A stretch of 64,000 nucleotides of DNA from contig JAHLTZ010000028.1 of the NCBI GenBank assembly GCA_025786725.1, forward strand, positions 1-64,000. The letters run 5' to 3'. The position numbers and the translations under genes were made by a program. This DNA is from Syncephalis fuscata (lineage: Eukaryota; Zoopagomycota; Zoopagomycetes; Zoopagales; Piptocephalidaceae). The notes under the pieces are model-generated. The model made no database searches. It was not told where the DNA came from and worked only from the letters and a program-made list of their open reading frames with translations. Of the stretch, positions 1 to 11,879 are shown one piece after another (position 1 is the first letter of the stretch; each line of letters starts with the position of its first letter).

Positions 1-1502
1 ATCGCGATCATCATGATCGCCGTTATCAAAATGCTTATATGCAACAGGGCACCTATGCGGCACACGCACATCATACACCTTTCTCGTCTGCAAGACCGCC
101 TTTGGATGCATCTCCAAATGCCAGATCTAACTATTCCCACTATGGACCTAATCACCCACATGACACAACTGCCACCAATACAACTGCTGCCACAGCTGCT
201 CCACCTACAGCTGCTCCAGCACCACCATCACACGTGACACGGCCTATGAACGCTGAAGGCTACAGTCATACCACCTCTGTACCATGTAAGTTACCTTAAT
301 AGAGCAAGGAGAGGTGAAATGAATACACTGGCTTTTAATAGGCTGTATTATGTAATTATATATTTATTTACTAATTTACTATAATATGATGTAATAATAA
401 CTGTATATTTATAGATGGCGCCAATCATCCATCGTCTATGATAGGTAATGGGCCAGGTGGCGACTCGGGTCATTCGATGCATTCTTCATCGACATATACA
501 ACATTCCGAGTTGAGGACCATCAGCACGTGTCGCGCCGACAACGAACAGCCTCATTTGGCGGTAAATCACCATCGCCACCCATGCATCCATCGGCCATTG
601 GCAACAATGGCACCAGCATGATACCAAGTAAACGACCGGCATCAATGCTTGCGCCTGCAGCCACGTCTGCGGCTGAAATGACCATGAGTGGTCTAATGCC
701 TTCAGTATCTCCAAGGCCTATACCACTTAACATCCACGGTCAACATTCTGACGATTCGAATAGACTTTATGCTCGTGATCCCGCTTTCCATCGTATGATG
801 CCCGCTACAACACCCACTTCGTCTACACTATCATTCCAGCCGACTCGGCCGCAGTATCAGCCGCTGACGCCGTCGCAGTCTGGCTCACTTTTACCACCGA
901 ACAATGCCTCCCCACCTATTAGTTCAGCGTCTGCACGCCGTGCGGCACAGAACCGTGCAGCACAGCGTGCTTTCCGTCAGCGTAAAGAACGCTATATGAA
1001 AGAGCTTGAGTATAAGTCGCGCGTACTTGTATTTGCTCAGCAGCGTTTGGCCGAACGACGTGGCCAAGTAAAGCGACTACAAGAGTTGGCAAAAGCGCTT
1101 TATCAAGAGAATAACCAACTACGCAGCCAGGCCAGTAACAGCGTTAAAGAAGAAGGCAATAGGCCTAGCGACAGTGGTAGTATTACAGATAACGATGACA
1201 AGGCCGCCACTGATACGGCAATGCCATCCTCGCTATCACGACTATTAGCGGATACAAAGATGGTAGAAGAGCTGCTAGAGAGCGAACCAGCTGACATTGA
1301 CGAGGATTTAATTCATCCACCTGCACCAGTATTACCATTTCCTGAATTAGATATGGTCCAAGCACCTTCTCAATCAGTGCTGCCTTCGTCGTCGTCGTCG
1401 TCCCCACCCTCTTCGATATCCATGTTAGGTGGTAATTCTGCTATGCCTATCAAGGCTGAATTAACATCCGATACATCGTCACATATTACCTCATTCCAAT
1501 GA
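1..1502 (+). CDS. Yap/Pap1-type bZIP transcription factor, 5' partial
   Basis: Nuclear DNA-binding regulator of the fungal AP-1-like bZIP class, known in other fungi for stress responses; the target genes here are unknown. Two exons are visible: 1-285, open to the window edge, and 415-1502, joined by a GT-AG intron (286-414) that keeps the frame through a split Tyr codon. The basic region reads RRAAQNRAAQRAFRQRKE, with the NxxAQRAFR signature of Yap/Pap1 proteins. It is followed by a leucine-heptad coiled coil (VLVFAQQRLAERRGQVKRL, then a further QELAKALYQENNQL). The flanks are His/Pro/Ser/Thr-rich low-complexity sequence, and the C-terminus is Ser-rich and acidic. No C-terminal cysteine-rich redox domain like that of Yap1 is visible. 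The true start lies upstream of the window. Confidence 0.9.
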
Positions 1503-2911
1503 CAAGCATGAAAACTGGACATGATTAATTTGTTCACTTTTTTTCTTCATTCGCTTTTCTATTTTTTATCGCTATTACTTGTTGTCTGTTTGTTTGTATG
1601 TTTACTTGTTTGTCTGTTTGTCTGTCTGTCTATTACTACTTTTTTTACGACTAGCCATTTTTATCTTTTTTTTGTTAGTAACTAGACACATACATATACA
1701 TACACATACACACATACACAAACATCATGCTTTCCAGTTTCATTCTCACCATTTCTTTATAACAACATCCTGCTCAATTCACTTTTTTAAGAATTTTCAT
1801 TCGTTTGTTGATGAAGTAGCATTTGAAAAAAAATCAAAAGTTTTCATGAAATTTTGAACGAAACTTAGATAGATTGTATGGCTTTTATTTTTTTGGTATA
1901 GCATTCTTTACAATACCATTTGTCGGCTTACTTTAAGCATCAATTATTATCACTTATCATTTCATACAAATATATTTAGTTTTCTTCTACCTGTCATTGA
2001 TTATTAGTGTATGTATTCATCCGCCTAATCAGCTCATAGCTGTATTGATATATTATAACTACATATAAAATGTGCTATTTATAAATCCGTTTGTTAGAAT
2101 GCTTTGTTTGCAGTACTGTATTCGTTTATTTTTAACTAATATTTACCTAATCCCCTCATGGGCTGCAAATCTTTTTACGCAATCAATTGTAACGATTTAA
2201 ATAGTTGGCGAGTTGACTGGATTGATTTGTGTTTAAATGATCATCCACAATAAATATTAATGTAATGTAATAACATTATCATTCCATAAAATATAGTTGA
2301 TTGTAACAGAACATTGTATCAGTAATTGTACGTAGTAACAACAACAACAATTGCGGAATGATATGGAATCGCGATCAATGGCTTTATTAATATTCGATCA
2401 ACTTTTCTACACATGGCCAACAACAACAATGATCAGCCTCAAATGTTTCAAATAAATCAAATAGCGTGTTGCATTCTTTATTTAAATGTTTAAAATTATT
2501 ACTGATACAATGTTCTGTTACAATCAACTATATTTTATGGAATGATAATGTTATTACATTACATTAATATTTATTGTGAATGATCATTTAAACACAAATC
2601 AATCCAATCAACTCGCCAACTAGTTAAATCGTTACAATTGATTGCGCAAAAAGATTCGCAGCCTATGAGGGGAGTAGGTAAATAGTCAACTTAGTCTTTC
2701 ATAAATATTTACTATATAAGATTTAATAATAATTAAACATTTTTCTGCTCATAAATCATTCTATCTAACTTGTAAACAGCAGTTTGTTACATATCTTTCG
2801 TATTGATGTAGTATCAATGGCAATAGGGAATACAATAGATTATAGATACAGATAGAATATTTTATTTAGAAAACTTATATTTGCTATACGTATACGTATA
2901 TTCACGCCTAG
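1503..2911. other. Convergent intergenic region with T-rich 3' flank
   Basis: This spacer separates two convergent genes. After the bZIP stop the sequence is pyrimidine-rich (about 1535-1680) with a short CA-dinucleotide run near 1690-1725. The only structured feature is the inverted repeat listed separately at 2141-2684. Short ORFs in the T-rich stretch look like composition artefacts. Confidence 0.6.
2141..2684. repeat. Long imperfect inverted repeat (arms ~186 bp, spacer ~171 bp)
   Basis: The left arm (about 2141-2326) and right arm (about 2498-2684) are reverse complements with few mismatches; both contain the TTACATTACATTAATATTTA core. The outer ends carry TACCTA/CCCCTCAT in inverted form. 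There is no coding potential. It could be a MITE-like or foldback element, or a hairpin at the convergent 3' ends of two genes. Confidence 0.85.
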
Positions 2912-5577
2912 TTATTGTCGAGATGATTCGGCCGTTGTAGACGACGCTGATGGCGATGGTACAACATCTACCTTGGCTGTTGACAATGATAAAGCCTAAT
3001 CAATAATCATATTAATATTCCATTCGATTCCATTCGATCCCTATGATTACTTACTTTATTAGGTAAATAGGCAAAGCCTTGTTCACGTAATAATTGGGCA
3101 AGACGCTGTTCATCTGCTGCCTTTGAAGTTAATGGAGCAGGGCTTGGTTCAGCAGTATCAGCAGGTTCATTTGTTGTTGCAGCCAACTCAATATCTTTTG
3201 GCAATAATCTTGTTGAGCGACGTACGGGGGATATAACCATATTAACACCAAATTCTAATAAACAATCAATAACGCAGTTTATCATAACCTATTTGTCAAC
3301 TCACCTGATTGTTGTATTTTGGATGCTCGTATTGGTGTTAGTGCCGTAAATGTACTTATAATTGGATCAATATCATCTGATTTAGCTTGATGGCCCATGG
3401 ATCGAATACGCCGCGATGGTCGATCATTTGGACTGGTCTCTTCAGGTGTTCTAGGTCGTCGGCGTGTGCCCGTCTTCTCTGGTGTTTTTTGTATTGATTG
3501 AATGGCAGATTTTTCATCGCCTTCATCATATTGATCTCCATTATTGCTAGACTCTTGTTTATCAAGCAATTGATTTGCAGTTGTATCAATAACTGTTATT
3601 ATATTAATAGTCTGTTCTGGTGATACTTCTTCGTCTGAATCACTAGATTGGCTATCATCTGAAATCAGTGACAATGCTTCAAGTGTAGCAGTTGGTAATT
3701 GACCATCATCACTTGCTTGTGCTAAACGCTTCTTTTCAAGTCTAGACTGCGATGAATTCGTATAACTAGAAGTATCGGCTGGTAATAAAGTTTGTACAGT
3801 GGGTTCAGTCGTTAATTCAGTTGTTGTCTTTTCCGGTTCAGGTTGTATACAGCGAATAATCATAGGCGGTGACATATCATAAATGGGATTAAGATGATAT
3901 GAAGTATTTACCATATTTGTTGTTATTGTTGTTGTTGTTTTCGTTGTCGTTGAACGATACTGCTTACCAAATACCGCTTCCAATTCTGCTATTAATCGAT
4001 GACGTCTTGTTTTTATTTCAGATGCATTACTAATATCAGCTTGTGAATAAAGTATTCTGGGCTTATTCTTCTCATTATGAAGACCTTTTGGTATATTAAT
4101 AAACAATCATAATACTATCTACTATCTACATACCACTTCGTGCCATTCTGTCGGTAAATTCTTGTAACGCTTGTTGAAAAATAATAGAGTTAGCAGGTAA
4201 GACTTTGGCAGCTTCATCGTATACATGGAAAGCTTCGGTAATCTCTCCACATGCTTCTTCAAATTTACCACGAGCAATCCAATACTCTGCTTGTTGATAT
4301 GGCCATGTATTGATAACATTATCATTAGACTGAGTAGTAGTAGTAGTAGTGGTTGTGGTGGTGGTGATAGATTGATTAATAGTATTTCTAGGTGGCTGTG
4401 CTCCTAGGATCCATAATATAGCCCGTGCTAGCTTTGTCTTACCTTTCATAGCAATAACACGCACATCATCAATATTAAACCAAGTTAATATTTTTGCATC
4501 AGTAACAAAATCAATATTGGTGTTATTAACACGTAAAGCAACCGGTTGATAGATATTTAATTGCTTAATTGCTGTACAAATACGATTATAATCTTCTTCA
4601 GAAAGTCGACAAGTATATGTATTTGTTTGAACACACGAATCAGTAACTGATTCAGTCTTTACAGTGGTAATAGGTGATTTTGATGTCTTATTACTCTTCT
4701 TAACTAAAGCAGGCGTTTTATGTTCCTTTCTAGCCTTGTTATTACTGCTATTATTTGATATACGTCGCTGCATTGAACCATTCTTTTTCTTATGACTATT
4801 ATGTCTATTTTGAGATGATGATGGTGTTGAAGACGATGGTCCAGCTGATCTAGCAGCTCGTAATTCATCATTTAAATTACGTGTTGTATTTCTCTCCGCT
4901 TGCTTCTTCTTCTTTTCCTGTTCCGCTTCTTGTAATCGTATTTGTACCGATAGCAGTCCTAATTTCATCTTCAAATCACCGCCATTATTACGAATATGTG
5001 CCATCTTTTTTGCTGAAGCACGTAACACACGACGACGTAATTCATCGCTATTTGTCATGGCAGCATTGCGATCTGGACCATCCGATGGATCACGACGTGG
5101 TCTAGGCGTTCCATGAGACACAGATGCTGGTCTTGGATCTGAAGATGAAGCAGGTATGCGATTAGCTACTCCATTAGTAGCCTGCATCTTGCCTGATGTT
5201 TTGGCTGAAGATGCTTTTTGGCTATTGATAATACGTGACCGTGTAGGAGATGCACGCTTTTTAGGCGATGCTATAGGGCGTGAAGAAGTTGAAGTTGATT
5301 TCCGTTCAGTTGAAACGTCATTAAGCGGTGCCATTCGTTGAATTGGCGGTCTTGGTAGTTCGGTATTTCTTGTTGGAACAGTAGTGGGTGTTGTCGCTTT
5401 ATTAGACACAGCTGGCGTTTTAGTGCCTGCTTGTTCTCTATCAAATAAAATAAAGTCAGTTATAATAGTTGTGGTAGTGCAGTAAAGCTATCACTTTTGT
5501 TTGGCTGCTCTTTCACGACGCCATTCTTCTAGCTGCTGTCGTCGATCTACAGGCGAATTTGAGCTGCTTTCAGGCAT
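2912..5577 (-). CDS. CKAP2/CKAP2L-family C-terminal domain protein
   Basis: Predicted spindle/microtubule-associated protein, by analogy with animal CKAP2/CKAP2L. Five exons in consistent phase: 5577-5495, 5437-4134, 4084-3305, 3254-3055 and 2995-2912. The N-terminus has DRRQQLEEWRRERAAKQK, like the DRRKQLEEW block of CKAP2L. Near the end of exon 2, AEYWIARGKFEEA...AFHVYDEAAKVLPAN resembles the CKAP2 'FWICKAKL...GLYEEAI' helical repeat. Exon 4 has VNMVISPVRRSTRLLP, matching the CKAP2 FITPVRRSSRI block, followed by a short helix. The middle is basic, Ser/Thr/Asn-rich and probably disordered. Neighbours (bZIP, TXNDC17) give no functional hint. Assignment rests on three motifs in the correct order; a diverged TPR-like protein is the alternative. 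Confidence 0.72.
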
Positions 5578-5841
5578 TACACTCGTAGACTTGATGTATG
5601 GCTAACACGAGTGGTATCGCTCGTAGTAATAGAAATAATGTACTACAGTAGAAGGATCGACAAAACCGACAATAAAAACGAAAAGATAATAAGAAGAAAA
5701 TACTATTTTTATTGTGTGTACTGATAAATAATCAAAACAAAACTAATAAATATAGACGCGTGGTACTAAGAATAAATTGCCACTACACGCTTCATTTATT
5801 GAATTGATGATAGAAGTGGCACTGGTTGTAGGAAGCATACA

Positions 5842-6481
5842 CTACACGGCAAGGAAAGAGGCTAGCTTGGCATTATTCATACATTCCTCTTCAACAAGTC
5901 GTTGGCCAAACCCGGTAGTCTATATTCTCATAAGTAGTTGAACAAGCCTTAGTCTTGTGTCAATACTTACTGGTTGCCAATGGAAAAGAGTAGGAATGGC
6001 CGAGAGAGCAATCAATGGATTGGCACGGTAAGGATGTTCAGGACGATTCTTCCATCTAGATGACAGGTTAGCAATTGGATATATACCAAGTATATGTAGT
6101 ACGTACTTTGAACGATCGCCAACAGGACATAGTATTAGCAGTGCTTCGGGTAAGGCGTGGATAGCTTCACGTATTTTGGGATCCGCTATAGTTGCGCATT
6201 AGAACATTGAACTAGAAGGCAATATATATATATATATTAGTTAACTTACCGTCTACGCAGTCAGGACACCAAGATAGACCGGTAGCTGGATCTTCAGTTC
6301 CTATTAGTTTGTATACAATATATATATTCATATGCATATAATAAAATAGATTTTAGAATGATTTAGTAGTATTATATAGACTATTACCAAAGAAAAGAAC
6401 AAACGTGCTTTTAGGCACAGTGCCTAACGACGCAAGACTATCGTCCAACGTAGAGATATCGTCGATACGAACAGTACGCAT
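5842..6481 (-). CDS. TXNDC17: Thioredoxin domain-containing protein 17 (TRP14-like)
   Basis: Small cytosolic thioredoxin-like oxidoreductase. Exons begin with the ATG at 6481 and end with the TAG at 5842-5844; five exons joined with matching phases, with introns about 45-80 nt. The product starts MRTVRIDDISTLDDSL and carries the family's WCPDC active site after GTEDPATGLS. It continues with ADPKIREAIHALPEALLILC, a WKNRPEHPYRANPLI segment that lines up with the WKDPNN/FRKNLK region, the cis-Pro motif AIPTLFHW, and LVEEECMNNAKLASFL at the C-terminus, as in TXNDC17 proteins. Length (about 130 aa) is normal for the family. One donor is GTACGT; the rest are GTAAGT-like. Confidence 0.9.
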
Positions 6482-6768
6482 AGTTGTAATGGCAACAATG
6501 AAAGAAAAGTCGAATACAAGGCATCATCTATGATGTAATAGACATTTTTATTGTGACATCCATTAATAAGCACAGATTTATTGATTAAGCCATCATTAAA
6601 AGGATAGTAAATAAAAATATTCTTTGTAAAATGCAAGTTAATTGTTATTAGCTAAAACAGAAATAAAATGAGCATAGATACAAACAATGGGATATAAGAT
6701 TTGGTGTTGCTATCTACATAAAGGAATGACAGCATATCAAAGGTTATTCTCGGTTGAATGCAGGAATT

Positions 6769-8001
6769 TTAACGTGGCCGTAGTGCGTTGGCAGATGACC
6801 GTCGTCCATTGGACTTTTCATCAGACTGGACAATGTCACCGCGCATCTGCTCAGCCTCTGCCATAACATAGGCAATTTCCTCGCGATTAAGTATCCCGGG
6901 GAAGTCTTTATAAAGTACGGCGGAAAGATTTGACAATACGGCATCAAAATGAGAGTTATCAAAGACGAAAAGACGGCGATGAACTGCGCGCATACGAGTG
7001 CGATTGTAAGGTACACCTTGCACGGCGTGGTTAAGAAAACAGGTCATCATGCGATGTAAACGTTGTGGATCAATGCCATGGTAGTATTGGCGGATACGCA
7101 AATCAATGACATTGCGTTCAAAAAAGCGACGTGATAGAGCGTGTAATTCTTCTTCGTTAAGTCGATGAACGTGTCCATCTAACGGCAATGGTGATGGTGG
7201 CAATTGTTCTTCATCCGTATCAACGCTATTATAACCGGTGTTGATGGCTAGACCGGTAGTGTTACGTCGAACACTACTAAAGCTATTGCTGCTATGCATG
7301 GATGCTGACATGCTTCTATTATTGCTGGGCCTGTGAGATGTCGATGAAAATGATGAATGCGACGATGGTGACGAAACAGTTACTGGCAACATATTAGGTG
7401 ATGATGGATCTGACGAGGCTGGTGTAGGTAATTGGGTCATCTCCTGCTCATGTCGTTCAATCTCTTGTAGACGGGCAAGACGGCGTTGATGAAATGGACA
7501 GCCAGATGCCTCGGCTTCGGCCGTTGCTTGTAAAATGATATTTGAATTGGGATAACTACGGATACCACCAAAGCCGATTTCAGCGGCTAATGTATCGCTT
7601 TTACTTGCGGAATAGTCGACTGATGATACCATATCGTAACGTGTATGTTCGGCCACTTTAAGTACTACATCCGCCATTTCAGGCGCATGTCGTAATACTG
7701 CTTCGCGTAAATGACTAATAACTACATCAAATAGCTCGTGAGTGATATTATGGCGTCGGTGAGCACGTCGCATAGCCTCGCGATCGTAGCCAACGCCGCC
7801 AAGCGCGGAAACGACAAAATAACGAAACATTCGACGAAGTCGGTCCGCATTGATACCGACATAGTACGACTGTGTCACTGGATCTGTGATGTTATACTCG
7901 AAGAAATCATTGGCAATACGTAAAACAGTATCGTCATCGAGCAATGGTGTCATTGTATGAGCGACGGCCGGTGCTCGTGTTATACGACGTCCAGAGGCCA
8001 T
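6769..8001 (-). CDS. Tandem two-domain truncated (2/2) haemoglobin-like protein
   Basis: Haem-binding globin of the truncated (group I-like) fold, apparently duplicated within one protein (410 aa, single exon). Domain 1 (about residues 20-120) contains DFFEYNITDPVTQSYYVGIN, RLRRMFRYFVVSALGG and the likely proximal His in MRRAHRRHNIT. Domain 2 (about residues 290-390) repeats the plan: RRFFERNVIDLRIRQYYHGI, RLHRMMTCFLNHAVQG and MRAVHRRLF. Both domains have Phe where bacterial group I proteins usually have B10 Tyr, so ligand chemistry may differ. A Ser-rich linker separates them. I chose the ATG at 8001 because upstream in-frame sequence is hydrophobic low-complexity leader and the globin similarity starts just after MASGRR. 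A paralogue lies at 11880. Confidence 0.8.
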   Translation of the reverse strand: MASGRRITRAPAVAHTMTPLLDDDTVLRIANDFFEYNITDPVTQSYYVGINADRLRRMFRYFVVSALGGVGYDREAMRRAHRRHNITHELFDVVISHLREAVLRHAPEMADVVLKVAEHTRYDMVSSVDYSASKSDTLAAEIGFGGIRSYPNSNIILQATAEAEASGCPFHQRRLARLQEIERHEQEMTQLPTPASSDPSSPNMLPVTVSSPSSHSSFSSTSHRPSNNRSMSASMHSSNSFSSVRRNTTGLAINTGYNSVDTDEEQLPPSPLPLDGHVHRLNEEELHALSRRFFERNVIDLRIRQYYHGIDPQRLHRMMTCFLNHAVQGVPYNRTRMRAVHRRLFVFDNSHFDAVLSNLSAVLYKDFPGILNREEIAYVMAEAEQMRGDIVQSDEKSNGRRSSANALRPR

Positions 8002-10599
8002 AGTGTTTTGTATTTTCTTTTCTTTAGTGTTGATAAAAATAAACAAAAAGTAATAATCCAATAACGCAGTAAATGATGATAGTTGCGAAAGTTTTAGAAT
8101 GTAGAAATCAGTGGAAAACAAATCTAGCACACATATACGTACAAGTCGAGATCTAAGGACAAGATACTTGATTAGTAAAAAAGATATAACGAGATGTGCC
8201 AAAAAGAATCAATCAACATCGGCTATAACATTCTGCAGAGAATTATATGAGACACCGTGACAGCGAGGGCGGCGGATTGCGGCTGCATATCCGAGACATT
8301 CTCATTGAATCATTGCGATCTCATATATTCCCGTATATGCATCCAAGTATTCTACGCTCCGTGCCTTGGCTCAAATGACGACTTACCTGATCGACGCGGC
8401 GTATATGTTAAAGTTACAATAATTGAAGTGTTGATGGCTACGAAATAATAGTATTATGGCAATACGAGTGCCGTAGTAGCCGTAGCCGTAGCCGTAGCTG
8501 TAGTTGTAGCAGCAATAATAGTGTAAATGAATAAACAGACCAAAAATAATACTGACGTTACTATGGGAATAATAACGAAACAACAAGATTAACAATGGTT
8601 TGGGAATAGCGACGGACCTTTGGCTAGTGGTCTACTATTTAACAAAGCGTAAAACCTTTTTTTTCAGCCTTGGCTAAATTAGGTTGCCGCCAAAGATGTC
8701 TTAGGAACTTGTCGAAATGATTTACTGAACCGCGCAAAAACTCTAATCAGTGCAGTAGTGACTGTTTCTACCATATAGCGTAGGATGTTGCATTTTTGTA
8801 CCACAAGGGTCGGCGAAATAAAACTGCACAGTAGCGAATAGGCGCAATGGGCAGCACATTTCGTCCTACTGCCATGTCGGTACCATTTACAGAAAAGTGG
8901 CTGATGCCTTGTACATAATACGCTGCAAAGGCATATTAAGCAAATGTATGTGCGTACATGTACACACTTGCTGATGATCGATTGCCTAAAACCAATGGCT
9001 ACCTTGTCAATAAAAGATGTATACGTACCACACATACAGAGTGGCACGGCATAGACAAAAAGTTTTTTCTTTTTTAAGCATGACCCTTTTGCAGGGTGCA
9101 GCCAAATAGCCATCATACTGGCCATAGGTTGAACTATGGTTACACGTACATCCCAAATGACTTTACTGCACTACTACTTTAAAGCGTTGCCATTACTGTT
9201 ACTTTCCTTCTAAAGACCGTCGCCTTGAACAAGGTAACAAGACAATACTTACCGAGTTCGCTCTTGAATGCTGAATCATACGTTATTTAACAGCATTCTA
9301 CTAGAAATGTATTCGATTATTTTGTGATCAGGGTACACAGTTTGAGTCAAAATAGGCTATAGAAGCTGAATAGATTATACAGACTGGCAAAGTAACTTGT
9401 TCAACGTCAGATTGCGTTTAGTTAGCTTTTAAGTATTAAAATTCAACGCGTTGTTGCAGATATTGGTATCTCTATCCCTTTATGTATTATTGATTGGCAC
9501 AAATGATAGTTGACGTCACCGCCCACCTCTGTACTGAGTACAAAGTTATCTACCTATCGCAATACTGACTGTATAATAAATATTAAATTGCGTTGTTGTG
9601 TAGACTTTTCATCCATTGGCTATTGGGTCTTAAAAGGTAGACGCTTTTTGTATTTAAAATACATAGATAACATATGCCAAATATAAAAGTACACATGATT
9701 AAATATTTATAATAAGGTACAACTTTACACTAGTATTATTTTATTGTTACTTATGCAAGTCGTATTGCACTGCAATAGATCTGCAATAGTTGTACGCTAT
9801 AAGTGTGCATACATATACGTAGAATAGAATGTATTCAGTAAATAATAAAGTGATATGCAATAGAAAATAATAATAAAAAATTGTATAAGCAGTGAAGATT
9901 GCAGTATGTATGCCTCAATGATTAGAATAAGCAAAAAATATTTGATAGTAAGTAGAAATAAAGTTAAACGTATAATAATTCTAGAGAATATGCTATTAGC
10001 ATGTAATAGAATAATAAACAATAAAGTGATAGGCAATGAAAAAGTATGAATAGTGGCGAGTAAACTATTGTGTGGATTCATACATGTATATGCGCATAAT
10101 AGGTGTGGTGAGCAAACTAAATCAAATTACAGCTAATACAGTTATTAAAAAATGCATAGCAGTTTTATATAGAACACGGCTAATAAATTTGATATTAATA
10201 TACAGTAGAAAATGTGAAAGGACAAGATCATAGATGATGGTATTAAGCTATAGTGCATGTAATGCGATAAATAAAATGTATTGAAGTATATGAACAATAA
10301 AATGTGTCCGCTATATTATAAAATGATATATAGCAGTGTGGGGCATATTTGGGATGATATAAATGAATAAAGTATATATGTGTACTGAATATATGCATAC
10401 TGGATAATAAATCTATGCTGATGAGTATTTTAAGCTTTAATGTAACTCACCACCCACCATCATGCTCAATAATTGAATGTTTAGTTTAACTGTGTGAATA
10501 TCATTAAACTTTGTCGCTTGATCCAAAAGTTACGCTAAATATGTAATGTTAATGCATAATAATAATACAAATAAATAAGATATTGGTATATATGTGGCA
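8002..10599. other. Intergenic, AT-rich, no supported gene
   Basis: About 2.6 kb between the two-domain globin and the FYR gene fragment. A (GTAGCC)n-like simple repeat lies near 8468-8500. The longest ORF (8679-9125, minus) has no recognisable motif, a composition unlike neighbouring proteins, and no splice support. From about 9700 the sequence is very AT-rich and passes into a TIR-element fragment (10190-10540). Confidence 0.5.
10190..10540. repeat. Partial copy of TIR element family E
   Basis: The stretch running through ATACTGAATATATGCATACT, CTCACCACCCACCATCATGC and CATTAAACTTTGTCGCTTGA matches the terminal part of the elements at 12926-13972 and 15663-16709, in the orientation of 15663-16709. 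Only one terminal region is clear. The other end fades into AT-rich sequence, so this is a decayed or truncated copy. Confidence 0.6.
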
Positions 10600-11637
10600 T
10601 TGTAATTTACCTTACTGTGTCAACCAGATACCGCGTTGTATATCGGCACCATTAACTCTATGTAGGCTTAATGATTTGTGTGTATTCATGACTATTTATT
10701 TGTCGCTACAGGGAGTATCGGCACTACTATATGGGATATTGGACACCTGGTGACGGATGAGCGTAAATTGCAGTTTTGGAGTAATCGTGCGGTAAGTAGG
10801 ACATAGTTCAATGGCAAAAGAATGGCAAAAGAATGGCAAAGGTTAACCATTTCTATGTTCTACAGTGTATGTTCCATCATCCCTACCCGGTTGGCTATCG
10901 GGCGAGTAAGTACCATTTCGGTCGTGAGTATTGGATGACGATCGAGGCAGATGAAGATGGGCCTATATTCACGGTAAGCTAGTAGCCTGAAACCATGAGG
11001 ATTCAAGTATAGTCTCTTTACAAACGGTCATATTAGGTATTTACCGAAGATAGACAGCACAACTTTGAAGGTCGCACGCCTACACAACCTTGGACGCAAG
11101 CATGTTTAGCGAGTACAACAAAAGGAACTCGTATTAGTGGACCGCTGGTAAGCATCAATGCAAGTCACTGTTGATCGCCTCATAAGTCTTGTGCATGTGT
11201 AGTTTTTTGGCTTTTCCGATCCATTAACACAGCTACTAATTCAACAGCTGCACGGCTACCAAAGCTGGGAAGATCTGCATGCTGAAGCGGCAACAGCAAT
11301 GGCACCTACAGCAGCAGCAACAACAACAACAACAGCTGCTGCTACTACAGTTTCTACTGCGACGCCCACTGAGCTATTAGACAGCTTGACCTCTGTCACT
11401 ACAACAAAAGGCCGGCCAATGCGAAATATTACCCAATTGGCATCGAATGTTGCATAAATTTGTTCAAGGCAATGTGGAACCGTTTTTTTCAGTACAATTA
11501 TGTGGCCAGCTATAGAAATGGCACTGTGTGCTTGACCGTCCAAAAAAGGACTGTTGCGTTTGACACACAAACTCCGCAAAATAAATATTCTTTTCTTTTC
11601 TGCTTCCACGAGCTGTCCTCTTGTGTTGTGCAAGTGT
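10600..11637 (+). pseudogene. 5'-truncated duplicate of FYRN/FYRC gene
   Basis: An inverted, nearly identical copy of 20608-21645. It contains the last exons of the FYR-domain gene: SIGTTIWDIGHLVTDER, the FYRN core HHPYPVGYRASKYHFG, the FYRC part VFTEDRQHNFEGRTPTQPW and FFGFSDPLTQLLIQQL, then an Ala/Thr-rich tail ending at a TAA (11455-11457). Splice sites are intact. The copy begins inside the intron upstream of the FYRN exons, so it lacks the start codon and N-terminal exons. It differs from the parent by scattered substitutions and by one extra base in the CAG/CAA tract near 11331, which changes the C-terminal frame relative to the parent. Expression as a partial protein cannot be excluded but no promoter is evident. 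Confidence 0.85.
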
Positions 11638-11879
11638 GTTCGCGTGTTGCCGTGCTAAACTTTGCTAATTTATCGTTCTAAAACACCGATTCAAGTCAAA
11701 TAAGTGCTGGATTAAGACGTAATGTAATCAATTTAAATAGAATAAATCTCAAACATTTTTACCTATTTACAACATTTGGTACAGTCAACTATTTGTTTAA
11801 TCATTTCTTTTAATTATATTTGCCATTATTTTCCATTAACTATACATCTACGGCTACTAAACCCTAGCCATTCTTTACT

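Noticed and set aside
8679-9125. 148-codon minus-strand ORF
   Set aside because: No motif, no splice context, and composition unlike local genes.
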